A stretch of DNA of 64,000 nucleotides. Origin: Capitella teleta. Taxonomy: Eukaryota > Annelida > Polychaeta > Capitellidae. The DNA is taken from the NCBI GenBank assembly GCA_000328365.1, contig KB291798.1, positions 1,165,885 to 1,229,884 on the forward strand. The letters run 5' to 3'. Made by a program: the position numbers and the translations under genes. The notes under the pieces are model-generated. The model had not been told where the DNA came from and ran no database searches. It saw nothing but the letters and a program-made list of their open reading frames with translations. Every line of letters begins with the position of its first letter. The stretch's first letter is position 1. This document shows, one piece after another, positions 42,306 through 54,401 of this stretch.

Positions 42306-44437
42306 TAGAGCTGGGCGAATAGTGCTTCAACACAGATACACGGATAACGGATATCCGTGTTACTAATATCCTACGGATATGGACACGGATATTTATGCTC
42401 AAACACGGGAGCATGCACCTACAGCATTATGCCCCAGCGCCTGGCACACGCTGTGAGCGGGAAAGCCACACTCTGTATACAGCAGTTAAAGAAAGCTACC
42501 TTGACCTACTGCTGTCACCTTTCTTGCTTCTTGTGCATTTCTTTTATCAAAACGTTCAGAATAAGTTTCAAGAGGCATCGCACATTCACACAGCTCGCTT
42601 GCCTGTCGATTTCACAGAGACGGATTCCTTATCAGCATAGGCTATTTTAAGTATTTTTCCCCAACTGCACGAGTCGCAGATTACTGTAGAACAGGAATCA
42701 TTCGCGGACTGAAACTTTCGCGGTTTCATGCCTCAGGCACTTTTTCGCGGCATGCAATATTCGCGGTCAAGCGTAGGGTCATAATTATTCGCGGTCAAGC
42801 GTACTAGTATACTAGTTCATAGGGTCATTGACATTGATTGACAAGATCGAGGAGACGCGCTGGTCGCATCGCACGCACTGCTGGTATTTTCCCCTGCCTC
42901 TATTCCTAGCAGAGAGCACGATCTCCAAGGAAGCGGCCGCTAAACCCCGCCCATTTGGCCTTATTTGGAACCAGTTCAAGTGAGTACTAGTACAACGCAA
43001 TGTCGAAGGCTGCTGCTCTTTATAAGGCAGCCTCCAGCTCCTGCAGGAGAGCCTGGTTGCGGCTAAATGCCTGATAATTATTATGGACACTCCGCGGTTC
43101 GCCGACCACGTCGCAGCAGCGCTTGACAACGGTACTAGTATAAGCACCCAACCCGATCTGCGACTCAGCACCCTCAAGCCCCTCCACGGACAATGGGTTG
43201 TTCGCGCATGGGAGGCACTGAGAGACAAACCAAATGTGTTAATCCATGGCTGGGAGGAAGCGGGAATTAAGGGGGCACTCAATGAAACCACACTTATCAT
43301 TGATTGATCAATAAACAGTACTCATTAAAGCATGCATGTTGTGTTGATGATTGCTATACTTATTGACTTCTATAACTGGTGTGATTGCATGGCGATAGTA
43401 CATTAGGCTACTAGTTCACTACACACTTTATTGCACTTGGCAGCAAACACTGTAGGTCTAGAAATTACAATAATGGACATACAAGGTTTTGAAGGGAAAC
43501 GACATGCATGTATAGTACTAGTATACTGTATTAGTAGGCCTACCCCCTTTACTCGCGTGCACCTATGAACAGCAGTGGCCCATAGCTGGGAAATATAAAA
43601 AAAAAGTTAAGGCATCAATATCCCACAAGACTGCGTCGGTGGTGGGCTAGTGGTTATGTAATCTGTTGTAATACTAGTATTGATCGCGCACTGGATCACT
43701 AATGTGACCGCCCTTCGTGGCGGACATTTCGCGCGCACCTAATATTCGCGGTCGACCATGACCGCGAATATAGCGAACGTTTCATGCAGCGCGAATGTTT
43801 CCTGTTCTACAGTATAAGCCCAAGACGGAACGACAGTAACGTGCACTTTGTGCTACAGTGTACACTTTCAACAAACATGATTTGGAAATGTACAAACTTA
43901 GTAACTTCATGAGGCGCAAGTCAGTTCATAGCAATTATTGTTCTATAGAAAGTTTGAAATTATTCAAGTCGCAAGATCGCCAAGTAGGGGGCCTACATGT
44001 ACTAGTCTATATTAACTGTTCAACTTCAAATATGGCTCAGGGTTGAGAAAGTGATGAAATTCAGTGCTGTTTGTGGTTCACACGAAAATTGCAATTCACA
44101 AAGCTGTCACGTGTAACCGCGTTGAAAAATAAGCATTAAAGGAGATAGTCAACAACGCGTGGTTACGTCACTTTTGCGTGATGACTGAAGAGATTCAAGG
44201 GCATAGAATTGTGTTTAATTAAGACAAATCAGAATTAGCGCATTGTTGACATCGCTCAGCTTCAGTGAGCAGCGCTTGTATGCGGAATGGCTGTGTGCTA
44301 CGCTCACTGTGCACTCGAAATGGACACTTCAATTTTACACTATCCGTGTTTTAACTATCCGTGTTAACGGATAGTACTGAACATCCCCAATATCCGTGCT
44401 GTCACGAATATCAGACACGGATATCCGCCCAGCCCTA
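42306..44437. mobile_element. Non-autonomous hAT element, copy 2, with nested pogo element
   Basis: Same family as the element in Vasa intron 2: termini TAGAGCTGGGCG / CGCCCAGCCCTA and a perfect 8-bp duplication TTCTTATC at 42298-42305 and 44438-44445. Without the nested 1129-bp pogo element at 42684-43812 it would be about 1 kb, like copy 1. Confidence 0.9.
42684..43812 (+). mobile_element. pogo/Tigger-like element with transposase C-terminus, copy A
   Basis: Inverted termini CTGTAGAACAGGAA / TTCCTGTTCTACAG flanked by TA. A frame at 43083-43307 encodes 'LKPLHGQWVVRAWEAL' and 'LIHGWEEAGIKGAL', the pattern of the DDE-domain end of Tigger/pogo transposases. The catalytic core is not visible, so this is a deletion derivative. 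It sits in hAT copy 2, interrupting its 'gcagattataagccc' motif (intact in copy 1). Confidence 0.8.
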
Positions 44438-44445
44438 TTCTTATC

Positions 44446-45297
44446 TAATCAAAACAAATAGTGTTGTGATAAACATAATTCGAAAAAAATATAAACATCA
44501 AAACACAGTCATGCAATTAGGTGAAACAGATCAGAGCATTAATAGGATATCAAATCTGTGTTAGCATAATAGGAAGCAAGAGAAGATGAATTAAATGGTA
44601 CATTAAAAACAATACTAGTGTGAGTTGCTGAGTATTAACAGGATGCATCTCATCGATCAGCAAATACGATGCATTGAATGTATTTCAAGTCACAGAGTAT
44701 TCACAAGATCTTTTCATCTTCAATTCCAATGAGCATCCACCTGGAATCAACAACAACAAACATGATTAGAAAAATACAATGTACGGTATTATGCATCGAT
44801 ATAATCTCAAGCATTGAAAAAATCCAGTCAAGATCTAGAAATGAATGAACCACATGACATTCCTAAAATAATTTTGGAAATAGCTTAGTATCAGCTACAT
44901 CCAGCTCAAACATAGACAACAATTGTGTGCAACGATGCTTTGATTTCTAATCATTGAACTGACAAGAACTCAGCCACTGTGATGATGTGATCGAAAATAT
45001 AATGTGCAGAATTTTTTACTAAGAGAAAACAAAATCTGATATTTGTGAACTTTCCTCATAGAAACAGCTTTTTGCCTTTTTCAAATGTTACCTCAAAATC
45101 ATTAGTATGGGAATTTGGATCATTTTTCATCACAGAACATAAAATTATGTTTTTCATGGCATAAATTGTTTTGATTATACCACGGTACTTATAGTAATTA
45201 ATATATAAATGTATTGGGTCACATTTGTTGAGAGGCTAATCATTTAAAAAAATCAAGATTTATCAAATTTTCTAAATATAAAGATGGACATGTACCT
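44446..45297. other. Intergenic, nothing recognised
   Basis: AT-rich, no repeat or coding signal identified. Confidence 0.6.
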
Positions 45298-45470
45298 GTT
45301 TGGCTCAGTGGCAGAGCGTTGGACGTACTTTCAATCTAAGGGTAAGGGACTTGGTTCCCCTGGGTGACTACTGTAATCGGTACGTAATACGCTGTAGTAT
45401 GTCAATTAGGGATCGCCTCAACCAGAGAATGTTGAACGCTGTTGTTCGTCAATCAGCTGGAAATAAATAA
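45298..45470 (+). mobile_element. tRNA-derived SINE family B, copy 2
   Basis: Head 'gtttggctcagtggcagagc' resembles box A and D-arm of a tRNA, followed by 'ggttcccctgggtgac' in place of box B and T-arm, then an unrelated body ending in AT-rich sequence. The acceptor stem does not close, so it is a SINE and not a tRNA gene. Confidence 0.65.
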
Positions 45471-45546
45471 TTATAATTAGTTAGTCAAGTGTGTAACATT
45501 CAATAATTATTCAACATATTCTAATCAATCTCAATCATATCTGAAG

Positions 45547-46469
45547 TAGAGCTGGCCGAATCATGAAAAAGGCCGAATCGCCGAAGCCGAAGCTTCGGAA
45601 GTCTATTATTCGCCGGAGCCGAAGCCGAAGCCGAATCATTTGCAACTTCTGTAATGAAACATCCTCACTATGCTTGCCTAGATAAAAATCCTCTAATTCC
45701 ACCTTTTATGTGGTTTCTCCCCTTAAATATCCTGTGTGAGTGCATGTACAGGCCTATATATAGTATACCCTGGGAGAGAGTTGGAAGATCATGAAGTGAA
45801 AGTATTATCCCTCCCTCCACCCCTGCTGGCGCCGCAGCAGTTGCCATGAGGACAGATTTGACAGTATTGATTTTCAAGTTTGAAGCTCCCTGAGCCATAT
45901 TTAAATGATATGCTAATTAGTAATTTCAATTCTATTTTGGGAACAAGCCCTGGGATACATGTCATAAAATTGGGGGGGGAGGGGGAATCTGCTTAGGTCA
46001 CAAAGGTCACAAAGTCTCCAGCCAATTAGGATCCGATACACGGTCAGGTGACCAACTTAGGGGCGTGGTTATAGTACAATAATCCTTATAAGGAAACCAT
46101 TAACATATTTCCTAGACAGTTGTCTGGATAGCTGCCAGAAATTCATTCTGACTTTTACTCGCCAAACAAGTACCGTATTGGCACCTTATTAAACATCCAG
46201 GGAATCCATGTCTTGGAAATATGCTGATTATGTGACATAATTATTATGGATACTTATTCTACATGTAGCATTACTATTCAACTGACAGACTTTATGAATA
46301 TATATTTGTTTTCCCAATAGAACTGCAGGGTGGTTGTTTACACTTTTTTCTGGTTTTTTTTTTTTCACTCTTCGGCTTCGCTTCGGCAAAAGCCGAACCA
46401 CCGAAGCTTCGGGGGTGGGCCAATATTCGCCGAATTCCGAAGCCGAATCCGAAGCTTCGGCCAGCTCTA
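45547..46469. mobile_element. hAT-like element, third family, complete ends
   Basis: Termini TAGAGCTGGCCGAA / TTCGGCCAGCTCTA with 7-of-8 matching flanks ATCTGAAG (45539-45546) and ATCTCAAG (46470-46477). Clusters of 'gccgaagc'/'gcttcggc' fill both ends. 923 bp, no transposase. Its right end is also present upstream of Vasa. Confidence 0.82.
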
Positions 46470-46729
46470 ATCTCAAGTCAGTAGTTGTTGACTCTTCTAT
46501 AATATTCAGTTTTTTACTTTTTTTATGACGCCGGCCTGATTCCACGAAAGGCTGCCAGCATTTTTCTTAGTAATAGTAGGACGTTGGTGATATGAAAAGA
46601 GTTCAGGCCTAATAGGATCTTATAAATATAGCCTATTCGGTGATATGAAAAGAGTTTAGCAGTAAATCTAAAATCCGGATCAGTTGTTGTGACCCCTTGT
46701 AAAATTGTAGGCTACAGAATGGACGGTGT

Positions 46730-47025
46730 TATTTTTGGTTGATTTTTTTTGCGTAAATTGTAAGGTAACCTGGGCATCTAAAATTTTAACTGGTGTGGAC
46801 TCATTTTGGGCCTGACACGGTAGGGCTGATCCACGGGCAATCTATAACACAGATCGGTTGTCATGTTGTGGCGTTCTTCAACAATTGCACCAAGCCATAT
46901 GGGTGCTGTTATGTTCTGCGGATTATTTGCGTGAAAATTGTAAGGTAAACCCGTTGCCAAAGATTTTATTTAGTGAGGGGCCTTCATTTGCCTGACATGA
47001 TATGCTACATCCATGGGTGAATGTG
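46730..47025. repeat. Diverged direct repeat, period about 180 bp
   Basis: Two blocks with the same order of motifs (tgttat, aaattgtaaggtaa, cctgacay-ggta/atat, atccaygggtga) start near 46730 and 46910. Identity is moderate, so it is an old duplication. Confidence 0.45.
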
Positions 47026-47462
47026 ATATATTCAAGGCTGGATTGCGAAAAGGCCATATTTATAATATCATTAAATATCCCATTAGGCCAAATAAATGAG
47101 GCCTGACTGCAAAAATTACATATGCTTTGTTGTTCTATACAAGGGAGTCAGAACTGCCATCATTCCTGTGCTACTTAGTCTTCGCTGATAAAATTTCTAC
47201 CAAGGATCACTCTTACAGCAGGCGAGAGTGTTGAACTGATGAATTTAATACACACTTCACAGTTGTCAATTTTCTTCTCATCATTCACTGAATTACTGTC
47301 TTCTCTTTTCAGGAAAATTGCAAGTTATTGTATCCTTCTTTATTTCACAAATAAACCTGTAAATTTTTCGGTACTATGATATTTTATCCACAAACATGCT
47401 CAACACGTTGCACCTAAATCACAAATATATATTTCATTGGTTTTAAGGCCCCCATTTTAAGT

Positions 47463-47560
47463 CTTAATCTAATTGGGGGACTGTACTTCGTCACCCAGAG
47501 TAATCAAACCCCTTACCTTTGGATTTAAAATCCAATGCTCTTCCGCTGAGCTAAACATGT
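47463..47560 (-). mobile_element. tRNA-derived SINE family B, copy 3
   Basis: Minus strand reads 'gtttagctcagcggaagagc' then 'attggattttaaatccaaag' and 'ggtttgattactctgggtga', a good tRNA-like head with boxes A and B. It lies 92 bp upstream of the TMEM216 start codon, in opposite orientation. Confidence 0.7.
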
Positions 47561-47652
47561 AATCTCTTCATGTCTGTACTGGTACATGTTGTATTCGCTT
47601 AATAAACAGTAATTGATAATAAAACATACAAACTCTAAATAGTTCCTGACAA

Positions 47653-48359
47653 ATGTATTCCTTGACAAATGCCCAGAGGTCCTCTCTACCGTACCAGATC
47701 TTACTCTACCTAAATGGCTGGTATTTTGCGCTATTCTTCCTCCTTGAAATCGGTGCATTCATCTACAAAGGTGGGTTGAAAATATTTGGCTGTAATGACA
47801 TGTCAACAATGCAACTCAATGTCTTTTCTTTTCTTCTGAATAACTGTTGGTATGAAATTCCTTTCTTGGAGAATTTCTCTGAGATTACCCTCATTACATC
47901 AATGATGAGTTATGATGTTTCAGCCCGTACGCTGCCATACCCTGGGAATGGTACCCTTGCGGCAGAATTGATTCTCCTCTTCACCTTGGCTGCAGTTGAA
48001 GCGGTTCGATTATTCTTTGGTATGTTCCTGCTTGTGCAAACCCAATTCTTACTCTCTAAAATCTTTCATGTTGCAGGTCAGAAAGGGAATTTGACGGAAC
48101 GTTCACTGGCAGTGGCCATCTGTCTCGTTTTCTCCTTGGCAGCAGCCCTTGGCTCAATCTACTTCCTCCTCTGGCAGACATATGTTCTGCGCTGTGAGGT
48201 TATTCTCATTGCTATTCAGCTTGTCTTTATTGGCTTTGAGGTCATTTTTAGTATAGTTTCCATGGTTACATTTGCAAGGTCAGTCATTTTAATATTCTGA
48301 TGATTACAAGCATTCTATTGGGTTTTTTTTTCTTTTTTTCCAGAGCTACTCCATTTTAA
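47653..48359 (+). CDS. TMEM216: TMEM216, ciliary transition-zone membrane protein
   Basis: Four-span membrane protein of the MKS/tectonic complex at the ciliary base. Exons: 47653-47770, 47924-48019, 48077-48278, 48344-48359; phases agree and give 143 aa (human 145). Family signatures: 'LYLNGWYFALFFLLE' in TM1, 'LPYPGNGTL', 'VEAVRLFFG', 'QKGNLTER' (human TKGNLCQR), and 'LLWQTYVLRCEVIL'. The first Met is preceded in frame by TGA two codons upstream, which fixes the start. Its presence implies a ciliated organism. The three introns are 153, 57 and 65 bp. Confidence 0.9.
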
Positions 48360-50526
48360 GAGATGTGAACTTTTCACATGTCTTGACTTTTATACATCCG
48401 CTCAAATCATCATTATTTTATTTATCAATTTAGATTTTTGTAAAAATTTTCAATTGAATTATTCATCATTCTTGTTGATTTTATTCTTAGGATTTTGTTA
48501 TGTAGAGTCTTCATTTTCTGTGTGTCATTATAGAACTTGTGTATTTATTAAACTTGTTTGGTATTCCGTCTTGTTCACTTAAATACATAATTATTTTCGT
48601 GAGGACTTTTGTTCATTTAGAAACCATTATCTATTGGTTTTATGGATACAGATTGACCAAATAATTTTGAAATGATCAGCCAGCTTGGTATAATGAGATG
48701 AAAGGAGTGCAAGATTTCTTTTATCAGAGCTGCTGAAAGAATTTTGCACAAGCAGTTCCCATTGTTAAAGAGGACCTCTGTTCATTTGGGAACCTTTTTA
48801 GATCGATTCTATGGGCTTTTTTGATTGACGAGTGACCTTTTTTAAAGTAATTGGTCAACTATGAATGTTATTCAAGAAACATTAAAATACGAATTTCTTG
48901 CTCAGGCAGAATAGCTTGAAACGAGATGAGTGCGAGATTTCTTTTATGAAAACTGCTGAGAGATCTGCTCACTCGACGGCTCCCATTGTCAACAATAGGA
49001 GAATTACTTTATGCCATCACGACGGTATGAAATCGAACGCGAGAGGAAAGCGAGATTTTAAACCTCTCAAAATCGATGTATCTTGGAATTAGCCCACAGC
49101 AAGCGTATTGTCTAAATATTTGTCAGTCAAAAGGCGTATTTGTCTTTTGGGATGCATCCTCTATCATACGTTACTAGTTCGAAACAATGAGAGGTCCTCT
49201 TTAACATAACAGGGAACATTCCATCGATGGCATCAATGCATAAAATAAGCTCTGTGTTATTTAGGAATTAATCCTTGGCAGATGCGATGTCTTTGAAAGT
49301 TTATTATTATCTGTTATTTGGAATCGCTATCATTTGCTGCTATATGCATAACAAAACAACAATAATAGATTCTCTATAGTTATTTTTGTGTATGTTAAAA
49401 GATGACGTCCTTGCCCACCTCGCCGAGTGCGCAATTCTCCTTCTGGTTATGTGAACCCATTGGCCCCATTCTGATCCCTGATCGCAAGATTTGCGGTCAC
49501 AGAGGAGCCACACGCTGCAATGTGTCGTGGTGCAGTCAACATAAAATAAGTAAGTCAGACAAGGATCCCATGAAGGCATTAATTGATATCATAAATCAAT
49601 TCAACTCGTTCTAAGTGTTGATCACGATTTGCCTCAATAAATGTTATGCAATGTATTTGGTTCGTGTGATGGAGGCTGCATTCTTCGCCATTTTCTTGAT
49701 ACATCATTGGATTTTCCTCAAAGAGACACTTGGCTCCTATAATTGACTGTTGCCGGTTGCAGCAGACACATGAGTTAGGAAAACATTCGTCGCTGGAGGC
49801 TGTTAGACTCAGAGAAAGTAATTTCGGTGCAATTGATTGACAACCGGCAATTGCAACAAGCAAGTGAGTCAGCGATCAGCAGTAATCTGGCGAAGAACCT
49901 CATTGAAAAGACGTTGCGAGTTACTCTGAAAGAAGTCTCCAATCGCGCCGAAGGATTGTTACGGTGTAACGCACGTACTACTTTCTATGTGTCGTGCATG
50001 CAGGCACTCTCAAAACTGGACTCTCCCCGATTGCTTCTCATATTTCCGATTTTCGGAGCACACGTTGTCCATTCGTACCATTCCCAATAAGGCGTAGGCC
50101 TATAAGCATAACATTGTCATTTGCGAACGGTTTTGTATCCATTTATTTAGAAACGTTATGGAACGTTATACGAGTTTTTATAAGGTGAAATTTGAATTCA
50201 GAAGGTGGCTGCCTTCCCTCGTATGACTTTCCTTATTTTATAATGTGATTGAAGAATTCGATTATTTCTTTGTCGAATTTAGTTCTAAGCTAGTTTTCAA
50301 AGGGTCAGCAGCCATCAATCAACTTAGTTTTAAGGTCGGTCACCCTGGATGACAACAATTATTTATTTGCACACAACCTTAATAATGTTATACTGTTCTT
50401 ACATTTTGGTAATTCAAAATAAATCCATTACATTACTATTACATGTCAACTCTGCGCGATATTTCTTGCTAGAAATTTCGTGCTGACATTATAATTACGC
50501 GCCCAACTGCAAGAGATTCGCCTGAC
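48360..50526. other. TMEM216 3' region and intergenic sequence
   Basis: T-rich 3' flank, then AT-rich sequence. A short motif pair ('gaggacct'/'attcat..ttgggaacc') recurs near 48600, 48770 and 49195, hinting at an old local duplication. No gene recognised. Confidence 0.5.
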
Positions 50527-50890
50527 ACACCATCCGATACACATCGCCTCATCCTATAAAGTATGTGATTGTGACAGGAAAGCGATTTGTCAGGTTAAGC
50601 ATAGGGTCACACGGAATCACTTTGAGTATTTGATAGTATACGGTTACCCTTCCCGTTGTATTCGACATTACACGTACACGAAGGGAAAGCATTCCCTTAT
50701 AGTATCAGCTCATCCTATAAAATATGTGACGGGAGAGTGTAATACGTGTTAAATCGAATACAACGGGAAAGGTAACCGCGTACACTATCAATATAATACC
50801 CGAAGGAATCCCTTGTGACCCTATACCTAACCTGACAAATCGCTTTGTCGTCACATACTTAATAGGATGAGGCGATGTGTATCGGGTGCC
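50527..50890. repeat. Foldback element with long imperfect inverted arms
   Basis: The left arm from 'ccgatacacatcgcctcatc' runs about 165 bp through 'ggttacccttcccgttgtat' and is mirrored from about 50745 to 50890 with several small differences. The two arms meet around 'cattcccttatagtatc'. No coding potential. It looks like a snap-back MITE. Confidence 0.7.
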
Positions 50891-51164
50891 AACAGCATTT
50901 GATTAGTAGGCAGCCAATCGCATCATTTGAGAGAAGTGGTTGCCAAGACAACGTGCTGCTTCCACCAGCTCCAGGCTCACGGCATCAGGTCAGAGGTCGA
51001 GTAATGAAAGGCTGCATCAGCGTATCTTGTCGACACAACTGGATTTCCGTGTGCAGTTCGAGGAATTCGTTGGCTTCTTCGTGGTCTCGCTGATAATTAC
51101 ACCGCCGCAAATTATTCGCATTGCGCCTATTAACGGCTGTTTGTGCAGGCCAAGCAGTTCGAGA

Positions 51165-51413
51165 ACCGATCAGGCCACGGGCGTTATGATTGTGAATTAT
51201 AATTGTAATTCGTTATAATTGTAATTCTTCGGTGACTCTGCAGTGCTGCCCAACTGCGTAACAAGGCCGGGCGCTGTGTACTACTGTCTATGGTGGTATG
51301 CAGGATAAAGAACCCTTGGGATTTATGGATAAGAATAGGGGGAAACCCCGGTCCCAGGCCTTCTGTTCTGACGCCCGTATCATCCGAATGGTTTGGGTGG
51401 AGCCGTAAAACCC
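51165..51413 (+). mobile_element. SINE family A, copy 3
   Basis: Starts in the box-B-proximal part ('accgatcaggccacgggcg') and continues through the body and 3' block to 'gtaaaaccccat'. The (ACTC)n tail is absent here, so it is truncated at both ends. Confidence 0.75.
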
Positions 51414-53772
51414 CATGGTGCATCATGCATGCAAGCCAAGCACAATTCAATTAATTTTATTTCCTCTTCAGGTGTGAAACACCATTCAAGTATTTCCCTT
51501 CCAAGGCTTCCACCGTCGATCAATTTCTGATTGAAATTCAGCTTGAAAGGTTTCTTTCTTCAATTAAGTTGATTGCTTCCGACTTCGCATTTTTGGTTCC
51601 AGTGACCGGGTGACGCACTTATTTCAATAATTGAGTCTTGGAATGGGGAGTGAATGCATGTTGAAGCCCATGCATGCCTCATAGGATGATAAATGAACAG
51701 AGGCATTTCGGCCCATATGCAACGTACATGTACAACAGTACCAGTATACAACAAGGGATAATTCAGATGAATCCATTGTCCTATACATTTAAGATTATTC
51801 AGATCTGGGTAAAAAAAAAAAAAAAAAAATAAAAAATAAATAATAAATAAATAAATAAAATAAAATAAATAAAATAAATTAACATGTAAAGATTGATTAA
51901 ACAAAGGTATACTAATACAGATTGATTATACTCGTAATTTTATATATGAATAACATATCCCCCACCCCTAGAAATCGCCCTCACATATAAAAAAAAAAAA
52001 AAAAAAAAGTATCAAATACGGAATCAGGCATACAATATATTCTATTTACCGCAACCGGGGAAAAACCGGTATCACAACAAATTTCATTTAACACGAAACT
52101 GCAACTCAACATTGCTCAGTTATACAGTTACACCCCGTCATTTTGTAGTTTTCACAATCCCAACTTGATTTCAGATGATATAATTATCATGATATGAATA
52201 TTTTCACCTACCGTTTTGATAGGCATCAAGGAAACCGGATTAACGAGGTGAGAATGTTGAACAAAATGAAGTATTTAAACACAAACCAGTAGTCACGTTG
52301 ATTCTGAACAAGCCGAGGTAAGTATCGATCACAATCAGTGTACCTTCCTTGCCCAATCTCATACCCAAGGAGCGTCCGCAAGCGCTCTTATCCTCATACA
52401 AACCTAGAATTATTCTTGAACTCGAAGATAAGGCGTAAACATTTTAATAACCACAAGGTGGTTGTCCCAAAGTTGCCAAGACTTGAATCTCTCCTCCGTA
52501 GATGTGCAACACTTTCCCGTCCGGAGTTCCGGTGTAGATATGACCTTGAAGAGGCTGCATCGGATCAAGGAGTGGTTGACCATAGACTCAGCACCTCGGA
52601 GTTTTCCTTCAAATAGCCTTTCCGATTGCCATTTGGCTTCAGTAGGCCTTCCCAATCAGGAGGCTTGGGCAAGGTACAGTAATTAATCAGTAGATTGGGG
52701 GGATCAATGAGTAGTGGGTACTGACCTATATTCTGCGGGATTTACTTTACTCGGCACTACAGCGGCTGCGATTAATTGACAGGAAATAGGAAGCACGAAC
52801 GTCGCAATAGCACAGATTTTGAAGAATAACAAAAGCCTGAAATCATAATATACATTACAAAAATATTCCCTGCATAGTGTAGAGTAATGCTAATATATAG
52901 AGTGCTTTATTTACTAATCGATTACTAATATGTCTCACCCTACGCGTCTTGTTGGATTTCTTGCAGTTTCTGTACGTTTAGCTCGTCCGTGACGTCATCA
53001 GTTTGCATCTTAGTCTTTCTTTGTCTGAATTGGTTTGAGGCCATATCTAAAGTTTGGTGAACTATCCGTCTCAACTGTGAGCCAACTTTAGAGACATACA
53101 TGTATTTGATAAAGTTTCCAAATGAAACAGTGGCTCTTTGAACATACTTGGAACTGCATGGACATTAGTGTACAACACAAATAACCGTCAAATATCAAGG
53201 TGAATCCAAATCTTGGTTTAAATGGAGGCACCCTCACAAAAAAACGATCACTGTAAATCAAATTACATCAGATGAAAAGTGCACCAGCATAATTATAATA
53301 CTACTGACAAAGGGGAGGATATACACACTTGGTAGCCAAATGATAATGCGATTTATCGCTTTGGTGGATGCTAGGCGAAGTATGCTAATAAAACAGGTAA
53401 TGATTTATACCATGATATTGGCATGAAGAGAAAGCGGTTACATTCAGGAAATATTGATGACCTGGCTTTCTCAATTCAAGTATCAATGAATGAAGGTTTG
53501 GCCCGAGTAACAGGCAGCCGAGGCTAGACTAATCGTCAAATTAACAAGCTGAATAAATCACTAGGAGCATATACCAATACATTTACCGCCCTCCTATTCA
53601 GTGCTGAGCGCCGTTGGCTGCTGAGCACGTTCCATTCCTACAGACCTACTTCCCACTCGATCATGTCATCCATTCACTGGTTTTCTACTCTGTTCATCCC
53701 CCCCTTGTTATCCTCTTTCCCCCGCCTCTCCGTTGATCGGAATCAGCATCATGCTGACACATGTCCGCTGCC
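51414..53772. other. Intergenic, A-rich tracts, no gene recognised
   Basis: Contains an A-rich/(AAAT)n tract at 51811-51885 and A runs at 51990-52008, probably retroelement tails. No supported coding exons. Confidence 0.55.
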
Positions 53773-54126
53773 TATGGCTGGCCGGAGTAGACACACGTAC
53801 GCGTACTGAGTACACGTACTCCATTCACGTATTTTGAATGAAACTCATAGAACGCGTACTATGATGATACTCAGACTCATTACGCGTGTCGAGAATCATA
53901 ACGCATCGTGATCCACCGAGTATAATTGTGTAACCATCAGCTCACCATCAGAACGCGTACTATGATCGTGTTCCGGAAATGGGTACTCCAAAATTAAATA
54001 CATCATGTATTTCTTGGGCTAAAAAAGGGCTATGGTGACAGTACGCGTTCTCTGATTTCATTCAAAATACGTGTGTAGAGTACGTGTGCTCAGTACGCGC
54101 ACGTGTGTCCATTGCGGCCAGCCATA
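53773..54126. repeat. MITE-like element with about 80-bp inverted ends
   Basis: Ends TATGGCTGGCCG / CGGCCAGCCATA continue into inverted blocks with 'cgcgtactgag', 'cacgtactc' and 'acgtattttgaatgaaa' on both sides. About 354 bp in total, with no frame. Many CpG-rich 'acgcgt' motifs make it stand out from its AT-rich flanks. No clear target duplication. Confidence 0.7.
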
Positions 54127-54340
54127 TCTGCCAGTGTCCGTACTTTTCTATCTTAATCCGCCTTTTCTATTGCAACACATTTCCTTCTCCTCTCCTTTCG
54201 ATCTTTTCTCTCGCACATTCGTTCGTTCTTCACCGTGTACAGCTTATTCTCAATACTCTGCAGCTACATCTCAAATGCATCTACCTATCACTACATATAA
54301 TATATTCTCTGCTTGTTAAACTATAGCGTTCAGCTATCAG

Positions 54341-54401
54341 AAATATATACAAAATATATACAAAATATATACAAAATATATACAAAATATATACAAAATA
54401 G
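54341..54401. repeat. 11-bp tandem repeat (atatatacaaa)n
   Basis: Five nearly perfect copies of an 11-bp unit. Confidence 0.9.

Noticed and set aside
45298-45375. Functional tRNA gene
   Set aside because: tRNA-like boxes are present but the acceptor stem does not close and the body continues as a SINE.
49382-49614. Cys/His-containing 70-residue frame
   Set aside because: The cysteine spacing fits no zinc-binding pattern I recognise and there is no splice context.
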